From Fomes fomentarius (lineage: Eukaryota; Basidiomycota; Agaricomycetes; Polyporales; Polyporaceae): a stretch of 64,000 nt of DNA. The notes below the pieces were generated by a model. The model had not been told where the DNA came from and did not search any database. It worked only from the letters and a program-made list of their open reading frames with translations. Shown here one piece after another: positions 1 to 10,330 of the stretch. The translations under genes and the position numbers were made by a program. The stretch lies in NCBI GenBank assembly GCA_022606135.1, contig JABYQN010000004.1, positions 2,046,001-2,110,000 on the forward strand, written 5' to 3'. Position 1 is the stretch's first letter, and every line of letters starts with the position of its first letter.

Positions 1-28
1 GGTTTCCTGGCTCATTGATTGTATGCAG

Positions 29-578
29 GTTGTGGTCGCAGCTACTGACCAATTTCATCATCCCGCAAGTCCCGAAGTCGCCGCCTAACGAGCGCAAGGT
101 TGTCATCGTCGGCATCACGCGGCTTCTCACACAGAGCACTCTGATGCTGCAAAATGCACCACTGGCACAGGCATGGTGAGTTGCGCTCCTCAGCTCCAGA
201 ATTCATACCACTTTCCTGCCTGGTTGCTGACACTCGCATACCCACAGGCCACCGACCTTCCAGGCGCTTGCATCGCTCTTCCAGAGTGAACAGAAACTGA
301 CCAAGAAGGAAGAGCTCGACCCCGACGCGGGCCTGACGCAAATCGACTACGAGGAGCAGACCGCAGGCTACCAGGCGGCGTACTCGCGTCTCGCCGCAGC
401 GGAATCTGCCCCTGTTGATCCCGTCGCGCACGTTCAGGATCTGCGGTCGTTTGTCGGACAGGCGCTGACTGGGCTCACGGGCCGCGACCAAAGGGTTCAG
501 ACATGGATCAGGTCGACGGATGCGAGCGTCAGTGGGCCGTTTGTCCAGGCGCTTGCTGCGTCTGGGTTCAATATATGA
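29..578 (+). CDS. CSE1: Exportin-2 (Cse1/CAS), C-terminal end, partial
   Basis: This is the 3' end of a gene that starts before the window. Two exons can be read, 29-175 and 248-578, joined by a 72-nt GT-AG intron that splits a Trp codon. The protein end reads like Cse1/CAS: a stretch with VGITRLLTQS, an exon start at PPTFQALASLFQ, an acidic loop, then the GYQAAYSRLA segment and a short tail ending GFNI. Cse1 is the HEAT-repeat karyopherin that returns importin-alpha from nucleus to cytoplasm with Ran-GTP. Positions 1-28 are the end of an intron with acceptor at 27-28. The family match is from remembered C-terminal motifs; the rest of the gene is outside the window. Confidence 0.85.
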
Positions 579-1461
579 AGATTTGACGGGCGGGCTTGGA
601 GGGTTGGGAGTGGGTGCAGGAAGATGGCGATGAAGCTAAAAACGATGACTGTCGGGCGGCGGGAAGGTGGATGAGTTCAACGGTGCGTGGTATGGTGTAT
701 CGGATCAAGGATCACATTTGTAGCATTTTGTTGCATCTCTAGCATGAATCGATCGATGTTTGTATAAGCAAATCTTCCTGTGCTCGCGCGACGTATTAGA
801 TCGTCATGTAACTTGCAGGTCTACAGCGTCGTACGCAACCTGAGAAGGATCAAGCAGCATGGTGCAGCTCCGGTCCCCTCGAGAACCAGTGATTTTAATG
901 CTCGGGGGACACCCCCTGCGACACGTCACGCTTATGTAGGGTTGATGTCAGTTACGCACTCACAATGCGACTTCCCAGCAGTGATTCAAGTAGCGTCGTC
1001 TGACGATTATTCAAGCGCGCACGGAAGTAGGCTTCGGCTGTGGCGAGCAGGTATCTCAGACCATATGTCTCTCGGTGATTGCACTGACTAGTAGCTCCGC
1101 AGGGGAGGTTCAACCATGCCCCAACAACACCCAAATAATCTGTCTAATAACCCAGGCTCATGGAGCATTGGACCCACAAACACACACCTTCCGAACGGAT
1201 GGAAGCAGTGAGAAAATCATGACAGGTATCAGAGATGAGGCTTCTTCCGTTCGGTTATCACGCCCAGCGGTGCCCAGAGGATTCAGCTGAGTGCCAGCAG
1301 TGGGCTTCAATATTCTAGTCGCGAATGGTGACGACATACCGCCCTTGGCTGAACACAGATAAAAGCAGCGTAACTATTGCGCGCAACAAAAGCACTTCTT
1401 GTCCGGCGCAGCTCGCTTGAATCCTCTGCTACCGTTCCGTCCTAAGTATCACAGGGCAGTG
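579..1461. other. Intergenic, no gene seen
   Basis: About 880 nt between the exportin-2 stop and the P450 start. Short open frames occur on both strands, but none carries a recognisable motif or a convincing exon structure. It should contain the exportin-2 3' UTR and the P450 promoter. Confidence 0.6.
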
Positions 1462-3599
1462 ATGGCTGGCGTACTGATAGCAGCCATCATTGCTTTGGTG
1501 GTGTTCATCGCACCCTTTGCAAAAGGCACCAAGCGAGGCAAGCGATTACCTGGGCCGCCGACCGTGCCGATCTTCGGGAACGTCTTGCAGCTGCCTCCTA
1601 GAAAGGTGTGGGAGAAGTTTCACGAGTGGGGGCAGACTTATGGTTGGTTCTTTTCACTGTCGCTGCTTTGCCTGAGCTTATAGAAATATGTCAACACAGG
1701 GGGCATCTACTCTATCCGTCTGTTCAATACTCCGTGCCTAGTTCTGAACAGTGTGGCTGCAGCGCGTGAGGTCCTCGAGGGCAAGTCGGCTCTTTACTCA
1801 AATCGGCCGTTGCCCAAGATTATCGAGCTGTACGTCGTCATGATGTGGTTACTCACGCCCCAACTAACGCCTTTGTTAGCTGTGGATTCGACAAGGGCAT
1901 TGTCTTGGAACATGATCCTAACCGTGTCCGCCATGCACGTAGACTTCTAAGTCTGATCCTGACGCCCAGACAGATTTCTCAGTATCGCGGAGACATCATG
2001 GAGCACATCAACGTGCTATTAATCAACATGCTTAAAGAACCTGACGAGTTCGTGCAGCATATCCGCCAGTGCGTGATCCTCCTAGCTTGTTTGAAGCTCC
2101 ATCCACGCAGACCCTTACGTCGCATGCTTTGGCTAGCTTGACAGCCGGTATAACGATGGAAATGTCCCATGGACATCGAGTTACGAGTCGCCACGATCCG
2201 TACGTGAAGAAGGCGAACGTATTTGCAGATAACTTCGCCGAGGCCACTTTGCCGAACAACCACCTCGTCGACTGGCTCCCGTTTTGTCAGTCAACTCTAC
2301 GAAAGCGATCATTGCGGGTTGCTGCTGAATCCTTCTATCCTAGTGGCATATTTGCCTTCTTTCCTCCCTGGCATGGGTTTCAAGAACAAGGCACGCGCAT
2401 GGCGTGACCAATACTTCTCGTTAGCTGAGGAAGGTCACCAGATGGTCAAGGATGAGATTGTAGGTGATGGATGTTAGCAGCAGCACGTCTCTCCAATTTG
2501 ACATTATTCTATAGGCATTAGGAACTGCTCGGCCTTCGTTGACATCCAGAGCCCTTACAGAAGCAAGGCCTGGTGAAAATCCCGAGGACATCATCATGTT
2601 CAGTGCGACGCAGGTCTACACTGGTAAGGGACTCCGTTTCGACACGTGTTGGATCATGTTGTAATCACTGTCTCCGTTGAAGGTGGCGCGGATACCGTAC
2701 GCTGAACCTTGCTGCTTGTTGGAATGTCGATGCTGATAATCTCCCAGAGCGTATCGACCTTGTCCTCCTTCATCCTGTTCATGGTTCAGAACCCTGATGT
2801 CCAGAAGAAGGCACAAGAAGAGATACAAGCTGTCATCGGTTTGAACCGTCTACCTACCTACGAAGATCGCGCCAGCCTGCCCTATGTCGAGTCTATCATG
2901 ATCGAGGTTATACGGCTACGTCCCCCGGTTAGTACGGGTGAGTATCGTGACATAGTCTACCGGAATACCATAACTGACCAACAGTATGCAGTGACGCGCT
3001 TTGTGAGCCAGGACGATATCCACAATGGCTGTCTGATTGAGAAGGGCACAGTGGTCCTTGTCAACTTCTGGTCAGTAAATCTTACCGCATGCCTTTCCCC
3101 ACATGTTTGATGTTGCGTATCACAGGGGAATGCTGCGGAACGAGGAGTTCTACCCTGAACCACACGCATTCAAGCCGGAACGATGGCTAGGGCAGGGTGA
3201 CCGCCGTCAGGAGACACATCCACTGAACGCTGCATTCGGGTTTGGCAGACGGTGTGCAGATTCTGCAGTTTTGGAGACACCGGTCATACTGATGACCACC
3301 TACCAGCATTTGTCCGGGTCAGTACTTGGCAGAGAAGATCGTTTTTACCACGATGGCCAGAATGCTGGCACTCTTCGACATTTCGCCCGTCAAAGACGAG
3401 AATGGCAAATCAATAATTCCGTCAGATGACAGTACGAATGGTGGCATCACGTACGTCTGTCTGTTCCCCTCTGATAGCTACGGAGGACCCGACTGAAGTC
3501 GTAAAAAGCTTTCCAACCCCATTCCGCTGTGTGATTGAACCTCGTTCTCCCAGAACCGCAGAAGTATTGCAAAACCTTGTCACTCAGCATGATTACTAA
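1462..3599 (+). CDS. Cytochrome P450 monooxygenase, multi-intron
   Basis: Haem-thiolate monooxygenase, probably ER-bound and using NADPH-cytochrome P450 reductase. The ATG at 1462 opens a hydrophobic anchor (about residues 3-20), then a KR-rich stop-transfer stretch and the LPGPP hinge. Motifs in order across about ten exons: GGADTS in helix I, EVIR (ExxR), FKPERW (PERF-like), and the haem-binding loop FGFGRRICPG with its Cys ligand. That loop is only complete once an intron between the RR and ICPG codons is removed. Intron 1 is 1643-1699; using the nearer AG would shift the frame. The last exon ends at TAA 3597-3599, and a few donors are weak (GTTAGT, GTCTGT). Length is about 500 residues, normal for the family. 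It resembles the CYP64-like (O-methylsterigmatocystin oxidoreductase-like) group expanded in Agaricomycetes. The substrate cannot be inferred, and no biosynthetic cluster surrounds it. Confidence 0.9.
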
Positions 3600-3836
3600 A
3601 CATAGAGAACACGCATGGCATCGATTTGACGACAGTATATCAGCCTCGTTACACCGAATATCTCCGTTAGACCGCCCATATATTCGTTACATGATTGTCA
3701 AACCAAGACCTAACCCAGACACAGACCAGATGTCCATAATCCGAACCGTTCGTGCCCATTATACGTAGCCTGTCGAGTTCTGAGGGTCAGTCGTCGGCCG
3801 CTCCATGCTTGGCGACGTACGTACCGATCCAATGAA

Positions 3837-4435
3837 TCACTGAGGGTTCACGTAACCTATAACACCCTCGTCCACAAACCCAAGGCGGTTGATCGCATTG
3901 TTCCTCTCTGCGAGGTTCGTGGTATAGAAATGGTCCCCGGCCTGACGATGATAGGTACGGTATAGAGCCACCGAGCCACAGAAGTTGCTCGGATAGACGT
4001 AGGCGGTGATGCCCTCGTACTTGTATCCGAACCTGGTAACTGCGGTGTCGCGCTCAGGTGCAGACGTCGTGTAGAAGTGATTCACGAGCTGCTCGCTGTA
4101 CAGGCGGTAGAGCGGGACGGAGTCCGGAGCCAGCGACGGAAGGACCTGCGCGGCGTCGCCCTCGGAGAGGAACCCGAGACGGGTGACGGCGTGCTCTATC
4201 TCGGACGGGTCAGTGGAGTAGAAGTGGTCCGTGCCCGGGTCGCTGTAGGCGCGGAGGAGCGCGACAGTCGGAAGACCACAGGTAGCACGACGCTGGGAGG
4301 AGATTGGGAAGGTCAGTACATGGTGAACAGACCACAAGAGGGTACATCACCACTAACGTTGTTCTCCGGAGCGGGGAGAGCAAGACCTTGCAAGAAGAGC
4401 GCAGAGGCAACGATGGCGAGGAGAGTGGTCTTCAT
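3837..4435 (-). CDS. Secreted DUF5648-type repeat protein
   Basis: Two exons on the minus strand: 4435-4358, then 4292-3837, separated by a 65-nt intron with donor GTTAGT. The start gives a classical signal peptide (MKTTLLAIVASALF, cleavage near ALPAPE). The mature part has three repeats of about 45 residues with the pattern ..LYR.Y....DHFYTT...E...A..R.GF..EG, as in DUF5648 proteins that are abundant and secreted in Agaricomycetes. The repeats hold HFYST, HFYTT and HFYTT cores. Total length is about 177 residues. The biochemical role of DUF5648 is not established; I infer only that it is extracellular. A cysteine near the start of the mature part and one in the third repeat could form a disulfide bond. 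Confidence 0.8.
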
Positions 4436-5426
4436 ACTGTGACTGCGAGTAAGGCTTGTGGGCACTTGTTCTTCCTCGACGAGCATACAAGCATTTTATA
4501 CCTCTCGGGGTGGTCTGATGTAACCGCTTTCGGTGTATGTTCGTGTTTGAAGGAGGTTGTACCTATGGTACAAGCTAACTGCATGGCAGATGTTGAGAGT
4601 GACGTGTGAACTACTAGCGGCGGACCTCTCAGTTGGCAGATTGCAACAATCATAGTCACACACGGTGAGACGTGGTTGCGCGAGCGGAAGCTTGCGAGGT
4701 AAGTACGCATTGTGGCTGTGCAGTCCGAAAACTCGTTCTACTAGCAGGTCCTCTTCTTGCCTCCGCTCAATGGAGCATGGTTACTGGATCAAGAGATAGC
4801 ACTCTCTTCCATGTCAGCAGGATACATAGAATTCCCCGCGACTTTGTCTATGTCTCCTTTTACGGACCCTGTGAAGTGCTGTTGTGAGTTCAGGGGCAGA
4901 GATTCAGAACAGGCAGAACACGGCTATGCTCACCGTAGGTGTGAAGCGAAATCACGGAGGTGTCCCGCCAAGCCCATGGCTGTCCTCCCGTAGTCTCCGG
5001 AGGAAGACAGGGTCTTGCGAAAGGTGCAAGATGGAATTCAACACGATCGACCTCATGCTGCGTCGCTGTCGAAATCAAGTCATAAAGCACCCGTAGCTGA
5101 GCATCTCTTCACTAACAAAGACACGATGTAGAACCCCCTGCCACATCAGAGACATCCTAGCTCGCCAACGTCATACTGCATCTTCCCAGGTCCAGACGGT
5201 GGCCGGTGGGGCAAGAGGTGACCACATAACAAGAGATTCTGCATCACCAAAAACAAACAAGGTGCAATTGTGATCTGCAGGAACGAACAATACTTGTGGT
5301 ACGATGGAAGGTGACTGACCTATGTCGAGAACGTAGTCCAATGTTCCGTTGTCCGCGGAAGCCCGATTTGTATATGGATGAATCAAGAAACAGATTGTCA
5401 CATACCAACTACGGTACAACATACGC
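4436..5426. other. Intergenic, no gene seen
   Basis: About 990 nt between the DUF5648-type gene and the 3' end of VPS34. Open frames of up to about 107 codons exist on both strands, but none shows a signal peptide, a domain or a consistent splice pattern. It probably holds the promoter of the DUF5648-type gene and the VPS34 3' UTR. Confidence 0.5.
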
Positions 5427-8400
5427 TCAGCTCCTCCAGTACTGAGCCCAGTCGTGCATCCTATCCAACACCGCCGTGAACGGCGAAATATCATTCAAGA
5501 GCCTCTCGAAATGCTCGATCGCTTGCTCCTCGGTCATCTCGAGGCAGAACTTGCCGAGCACCTGCTCGTGCACGTCACGCTGCTTGATGTGCGGGATGTC
5601 CGCATCGACCATGAGCGAGACCAAGTTGAGGATGAGGTTCGCACTCTTGCGCAGGATCGAGAACGCCGTGAAACAGAACGACTTGAAGCGCTGGTAGTGC
5701 ACCGACTGCACGCCGCCCATTGCGTCGACCATCTCTTTGCAGATCTTGACAGGCGGTGCAAGGGGCTTCGGGTCGCGGCCCAGAATGTAACCAAAGTCGA
5801 CTGTGAATGAGGACGATCAGCACCCGAAAACCTGCTCACATGGCCAATGGACGGCCTCACCGTGGAAGAAATGGCCGTCTGGTGCGAGCAGTAGGTTGTC
5901 TAGATGTCGGTCACCCACGCCCAGCAAGTACGTCATGACACAATAACCAGCTAAACGTACCACAGCGGTGAGCATAGTCCCAACTAGAAGGTTCTGCTTC
6001 CTGTGCTTACCACAACTCCGCACGAATGTATCAATTACGCCTGGCTCGACACCGTACGTCCCCACACTGCCCTCGTCTGGGTAGTTCGCACGCAAGTAGT
6101 TTAGCAACGTCCCGTGTTCGCTCACGATCGCCGCGATTGTCTTGCTCGGGATAAATTGAACCATGCCCTGGCTTGAGCCCGTGGCCAGTACGTCGTACGG
6201 ACTTAGCTTCAAGTCCAGGTTCTCCTTCCTCAGCAGTCGGTCCATCAGTGTGAACAGCTGGATCACGAGCTGGTCCTGCCGCATGTCGTCGCCGTCCTTG
6301 AAGATGACCGGATACTCGCCCCCCTCTGCGCACTGGAAGTAGAGCAGCATCGGGAACATGTTCGACTTGAAGACACTGGACTTCTCCGCGACGATGCCCG
6401 AGATATGTACGCGTGCGTCCAGAGGAAGCGGCAAGGGAGGCATGGATGCAAGGTTGTTCTTCGAGTCTGCCAGGAACGCGCGTAGCTTCTCGATTTTCTT
6501 CGGCCGTGGGTCTTTCGATGTGCGTAAATCCTGTGCCCGCTTCGCCAAAGTGGCGACAAGCTCGCCTTGCCGGCGCATGAGATCGCGTCGTTCATCACCC
6601 TTGTCCTGCGTGGTGACGATGAGTCTCTGGACAGGATGATAAGGGATACTGAACAAACCTCAAGGACTTTCATGAAGTTGAAGACCACCCTGGCATACAT
6701 CTTCGCCATCACCTTGTCCTTCATCCCCACTTCCACCATAAGATACCAGTGGAAACGGTTCCCTAGAATGGGATTGCGCACTCCGCGTGCGATGAGGAAG
6801 TCTGCAAGCCCACTGTCGTCGTATGACACTGCGCTCGTCGTCGATCGTGACGACCGTTGGTCGCTGGCTGTACTCTCGAATTTCAATGCTTGCACAAGCT
6901 GCAGCAAGTACAAGTGAAGCTCCTGCAAGGCCGTCAGCGATAGCTGGGATATTTGAGGCCTCGTTACTCACGTCATCGTCTGCTCGGTTGAGCTGCTTGA
7001 CAGCGTACGCCCTGACACGAGAGTCAACAGTGTTGGGCCCGAGCAGCTCCAGCGCATCGTCGATATCGATCTCCGTCCACTGAGGAAGCAGCTCCTCGAC
7101 GGCTTGTTTCACTTCGGAAGGGTCGCGCCATGTTACCGACTTGAGGAACTTCGTAAGTCCACGCTTGTCCCTCGTCAAGTAGAACCGGAACTTCCAGATC
7201 AAGTCCTTCTCTTCCGACGTGAGCGGCTGACTCGGCGCGTATTTCAAGATCACCTAGGTAGGACGTCAATACGACGTTGCATACTAATGAGACACAACGT
7301 ACCGATAGTTCGTCCCGAATCTTGGCGTTCGGTTTGAGCTCCCTGTCATACGGACTACTCCTGTGGCTTCGAACTAGACGACGATGCTTGTCTTCCACTG
7401 GGTTTTCACGCGCAATGTCAGGATCCACGATAGCCCACAGATGGCTGTCGGTAGTGAAAGTGAACGTGGTCGTCTGTGGTGCTGGTGTCGTGACCACGGG
7501 TGTTACGGCGGATGACGTCGATGGCACATTCGAGGCGTCCTGCGATAAGAGCTCGAATCAGCAGAACCCCAGTCTGATGAATGCACATCTGTTTACCGGT
7601 TCGCTAAAGATAACGGGGAAGTCGAAACGAGGGAGGTCAATGTACAAGAACAGGTTCTCAGATTTCTCTGTCTCGGCCTAGTGGACGCGTCAATTATATG
7701 ACCAAGTAGGGACGCGTATGAGAATCACTTTATGGATTTGTTCGATCTTGCGGAAGGTCAATGTGTCCAGCCAGTCAGATTTGGGTAAATCTCCGCGTTC
7801 ATACTTCTTGATGAGCTAGTCGCAAGCGTTGGATTCGCAATTGAGTGCTTCGCTAAGAACTTGAAAACGTACCTTCTCAAGCCTACCAGATTCGTCTCTC
7901 GTGCCTAGCTTACTTGGAGTGGTGGTCTCGTTCGCACCATCAGCCTCGCGATCTGGCCATAGAATCATGCGATGTTTGCCGCGTCGAAGCGTCCTTCAAT
8001 TTACGAGGGTCTGACGCTGTACCAAGTATGGGCATAGGAAGCACACGTACCACTTCTTCCCGAACAAACGATACGTACTCCCCCCGACAGGTACCGCCGA
8101 CCGTGGTCCTGCAATATCCCATACCGTGAATGTGACTTGCGAGTTCAGTGGGAGGTCGCAGTAGTGTATTGGGAGGGTTATCCATTCGTTCCATCTTCAT
8201 GTCCGACCCTCGACAATGAACCTAGGACGAATCACTCGATTCAGGACGATAACTCACGTGTAGTGACTCTTGAACGCTTTGAACGCGGTACGGAATGGAA
8301 TGGTCAATGGCTTGTTGTCGGCGACGAGCTGACATGTTACGTAGAGGTCCGAGAAGTCGCTTGACTGCGGTCATTGAGAGAAACAGACGTGCATTCGTCA

Positions 8401-8630
8401 AGGCGCATACTTACGGTGACTGCTGTATTCCATGGAAGCGCAGCTCCGGTTTCTCCAAGACCTCAGTAAATGGATGTGACTTGCGAGTGCCTAGTAATTG
8501 GGATCTGTCTCGAACGTGAGCGGAGGTTTGTGGATGGCGCGCGGCGGTCTGATTACATTCGGAAGGTGACTGGCATCTTCAGGTCGCTGAGTTTCGCGAA
8601 TGTAAAGTCATCGCGGTTGTCTTTGTCCAT
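5427..8630 (-). CDS. VPS34: Class III phosphatidylinositol 3-kinase VPS34
   Basis: Makes phosphatidylinositol 3-phosphate on endosomes and autophagosomal membranes, normally in complex with Vps15 and Vps30/Beclin. The ATG at 8630 gives [19 protein letters not shown]2 domain follows, with [20 protein letters not shown] and [15 protein letters not shown] segments, then the PIK helical domain (around 7250-6700, with [20 protein letters not shown]). The kinase domain has the ATP-site Lys in [14 protein letters not shown], the catalytic loop GVGDRHLDN, and the DFG-type VDFGY produced by splicing HFFH to VDFGY. The C-terminus ends FAQYWRS, matching the family's conserved FAQYWR tail needed for membrane activity. 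Many short introns interrupt the gene; the exons between about 7250 and 8630 were only partly resolved. It diverges from the Nudix gene across 198 bp. Confidence 0.92.
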
Positions 8631-8828
8631 GCCGTCGGTGTGGTTTGCATAAACGGGAGTGTGTAGATGGTGGAGGGTGGAAAGATGACTGAAACGGAAC
8701 CAACAAAACGGCGCTCCGTCATGGGCGTTTCCCGGACTTGGTCACCACCATGTCGGACGATCTGAGGTCGCACTGGCAGCTTTCCTTTTCTGAATCCTTT
8801 CCATTCTGTACCGTCGTTTGCACCCACC
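8631..8828. promoter_or_regulatory. Shared divergent promoter, VPS34 and Nudix gene
   Basis: 198 bp separate the two start codons, so both promoters and both 5' UTRs must fit here. No clear TATA box is visible. Confidence 0.5.
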
Positions 8829-9916
8829 ATGTCGCCAGCGTACGATATCCCGGAGGGTGCTCTGGGTAAGATCTCGGAAAGAAATAGAGCATGTATCGAG
8901 CGGCTCAGGAAGCACCAGCCGGAGCAAGTAGATATGTCCGTACGCCCCACTGTTTCCATCTATCTATACATACGAAACGCTCTACAGAAATGCGTATCCT
9001 GCCAACAAGCTTGCGGCAGTACTTGTGCTCTTGTATGAGAAGGCCGGAGAGCTGCGCGTCCTGCTCACGACCCGGGACAAGTCTCTTCGTGCTCATCCTG
9101 GCCAGGTCGCACTACCGGGCGGGAAAGTGGATACCACCGATGTCGATGTAGTTGAGACCGCTGTGAGTCTATTGCGTCTGATTGATAAAGTTCATATAAA
9201 CCGGTAGCCACAGTATCGCGAAGCACACGAAGAGGTCGGACTGCCTCGCCACTATCCTCATGTCTACACGGTCTGCACACTGCGACCGTACATAGCCTCC
9301 AGCAAACTCCTTGTCACACCTGTAGTTGCCCTCCTCACTGATCTATCAGTGTTGGAGAGTCTGGTTCCATCAGAGGGAGAGGTCGATCGTATCTTTGATC
9401 ATCCACTCGAAGCGATTCTGGACCCAAGTCTTGCGAGCAAAGAGCATCTGGCCCTGAAAGGCAGCGAAGACTGGATATACAAGGAGGACTACCATGTATG
9501 CTTGCCTTCGCCAATTGCGTTATGGATAAAGACTCACTTGTCATCAGTGCACTTCAGACATCGATTTGCCTTGGTTGGGCAATAGTACCTATAGGATGCA
9601 CCGCTTCCGGTCTTCTGCGTTCGCGATCAAAGGGCTTACTTCTGATATTCTTGTGGGTGCTTCGCTTGTAGTCCGCCAATCGACTCACTACTTATAACCA
9701 CGATAGATCGCAACAGCTGAAATAGCATACAATCAATCAACGACCTACGAACGTTATGCACCTGGTCAACTCCGTACATTTGCACCCATTCTTCGGATCT
9801 TGCTTGAGCAAGTGGGCGTACAAGACGCCGTGTCTGGTACTTCCACTCCGACGGCTAAGGTGGAAGTCGGAGTTCCCTCTGGTCTGTCTCAGTCTGTGGT
9901 GGGTGTAGAGAAATAG
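8829..9916 (+). CDS. Nudix hydrolase, CoA pyrophosphatase-like (PCD1/NUDT7-8 type)
   Basis: The family cleaves CoA and related diphosphates to 3',5'-ADP and a phosphopantetheine product. The start at 8829 gives MSPAYDIPEGALGKISERN. The Nudix box is rebuilt across an intron: LPGGKVDTTDVDVVETA then YREAHEEVGLPRHYPHV, which fits the REUXEEXGU core and the TAxREAxEE version typical of CoA-type Nudix enzymes. The upstream PANKLAAVLVLLYE and LRAHPGQVALPGG segments also fit that subfamily. Further exons carry a FDHPLEAILDP segment and a C-terminal helix TFAPILRILLEQ; the stop is TAG 9914-9916. Five exons can be read. The C-terminus (GVEK) is not a peroxisomal SKL-type signal, so peroxisomal targeting is not supported. 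The first donor is uncertain (GTCCGT gives the best frame). Confidence 0.85.
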
Positions 9917-10248
9917 GGTGGTACTTGTTGATCCTCTGTATTCAGAACTCCGTGTTTCCGTCTCATTTTAAGCTACTGCTGTACGTACCATGGAACGGAT
10001 AGAATCAAAGAAAGCGTGATTAGAGTTGAAGAAGTTCTCCCCTCGTCATTGCGCGGTCACATGACCGCGTCTCCTACCCTCAATACGCTCCAGATCGCGT
10101 TTTTCCTTCCAATAGAGGTAACAGTCAGCCATCGCATGCCTCTAAACAGTGCAAAGCACGCGATAGTGTCAGCCATAGCTTCGGCTAGCCGACGGCGGAC
10201 TAGTGACAAGCCAGCCGCAAGTCAGCCTGGATCGCTGGACCAGTATCC
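9917..10248. other. Intergenic with 8-bp inverted repeat
   Basis: No gene seen. An inverted repeat with 8-bp arms CGCGGTCA and TGACCGCG, spaced by 2 bp, lies at 10052-10069, about 180 bp upstream of the TATA-like site that precedes the intron-like array. It could bind a dimeric regulator; this is a guess from symmetry alone. Confidence 0.4.
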
Positions 10249-10330
10249 CATATAACCCCGGCTCTTGAGGCTCAAAAGACCGCATCGTTTCTTTCCCCCA
10301 CCACTCCCTCTCTCACAGCCCATGAGCCGT
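10249..10330 (+). promoter_or_regulatory. TATA-like site and CT-rich start region before the intron-like array
   Basis: CATATAA at 10249-10255 is followed by a pyrimidine-rich tract (about 10280-10320, TTTCTTTCCCCCACCACTCC and on) like those around many fungal transcription starts. An ATG lies at 10322. Its frame reads MSRIISELGQHLLS and stays open to the first splice donor at 10462, but hits a stop within six codons after the first intron. This suggests that what follows is transcribed from left to right. Confidence 0.4.

Noticed and set aside
1643..1699. Apparent frameshift after the first P450 exon
   Set aside because: Using the acceptor at 1698-1699 rather than the earlier AG restores YGGIYSIRLF and an intact protein.
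3250..3320. Apparent loss of the P450 haem cysteine
   Set aside because: An intron lies between the RR and ICPG codons; splicing to the CATTTGTCCGGG exon restores FGFGRRICPG.
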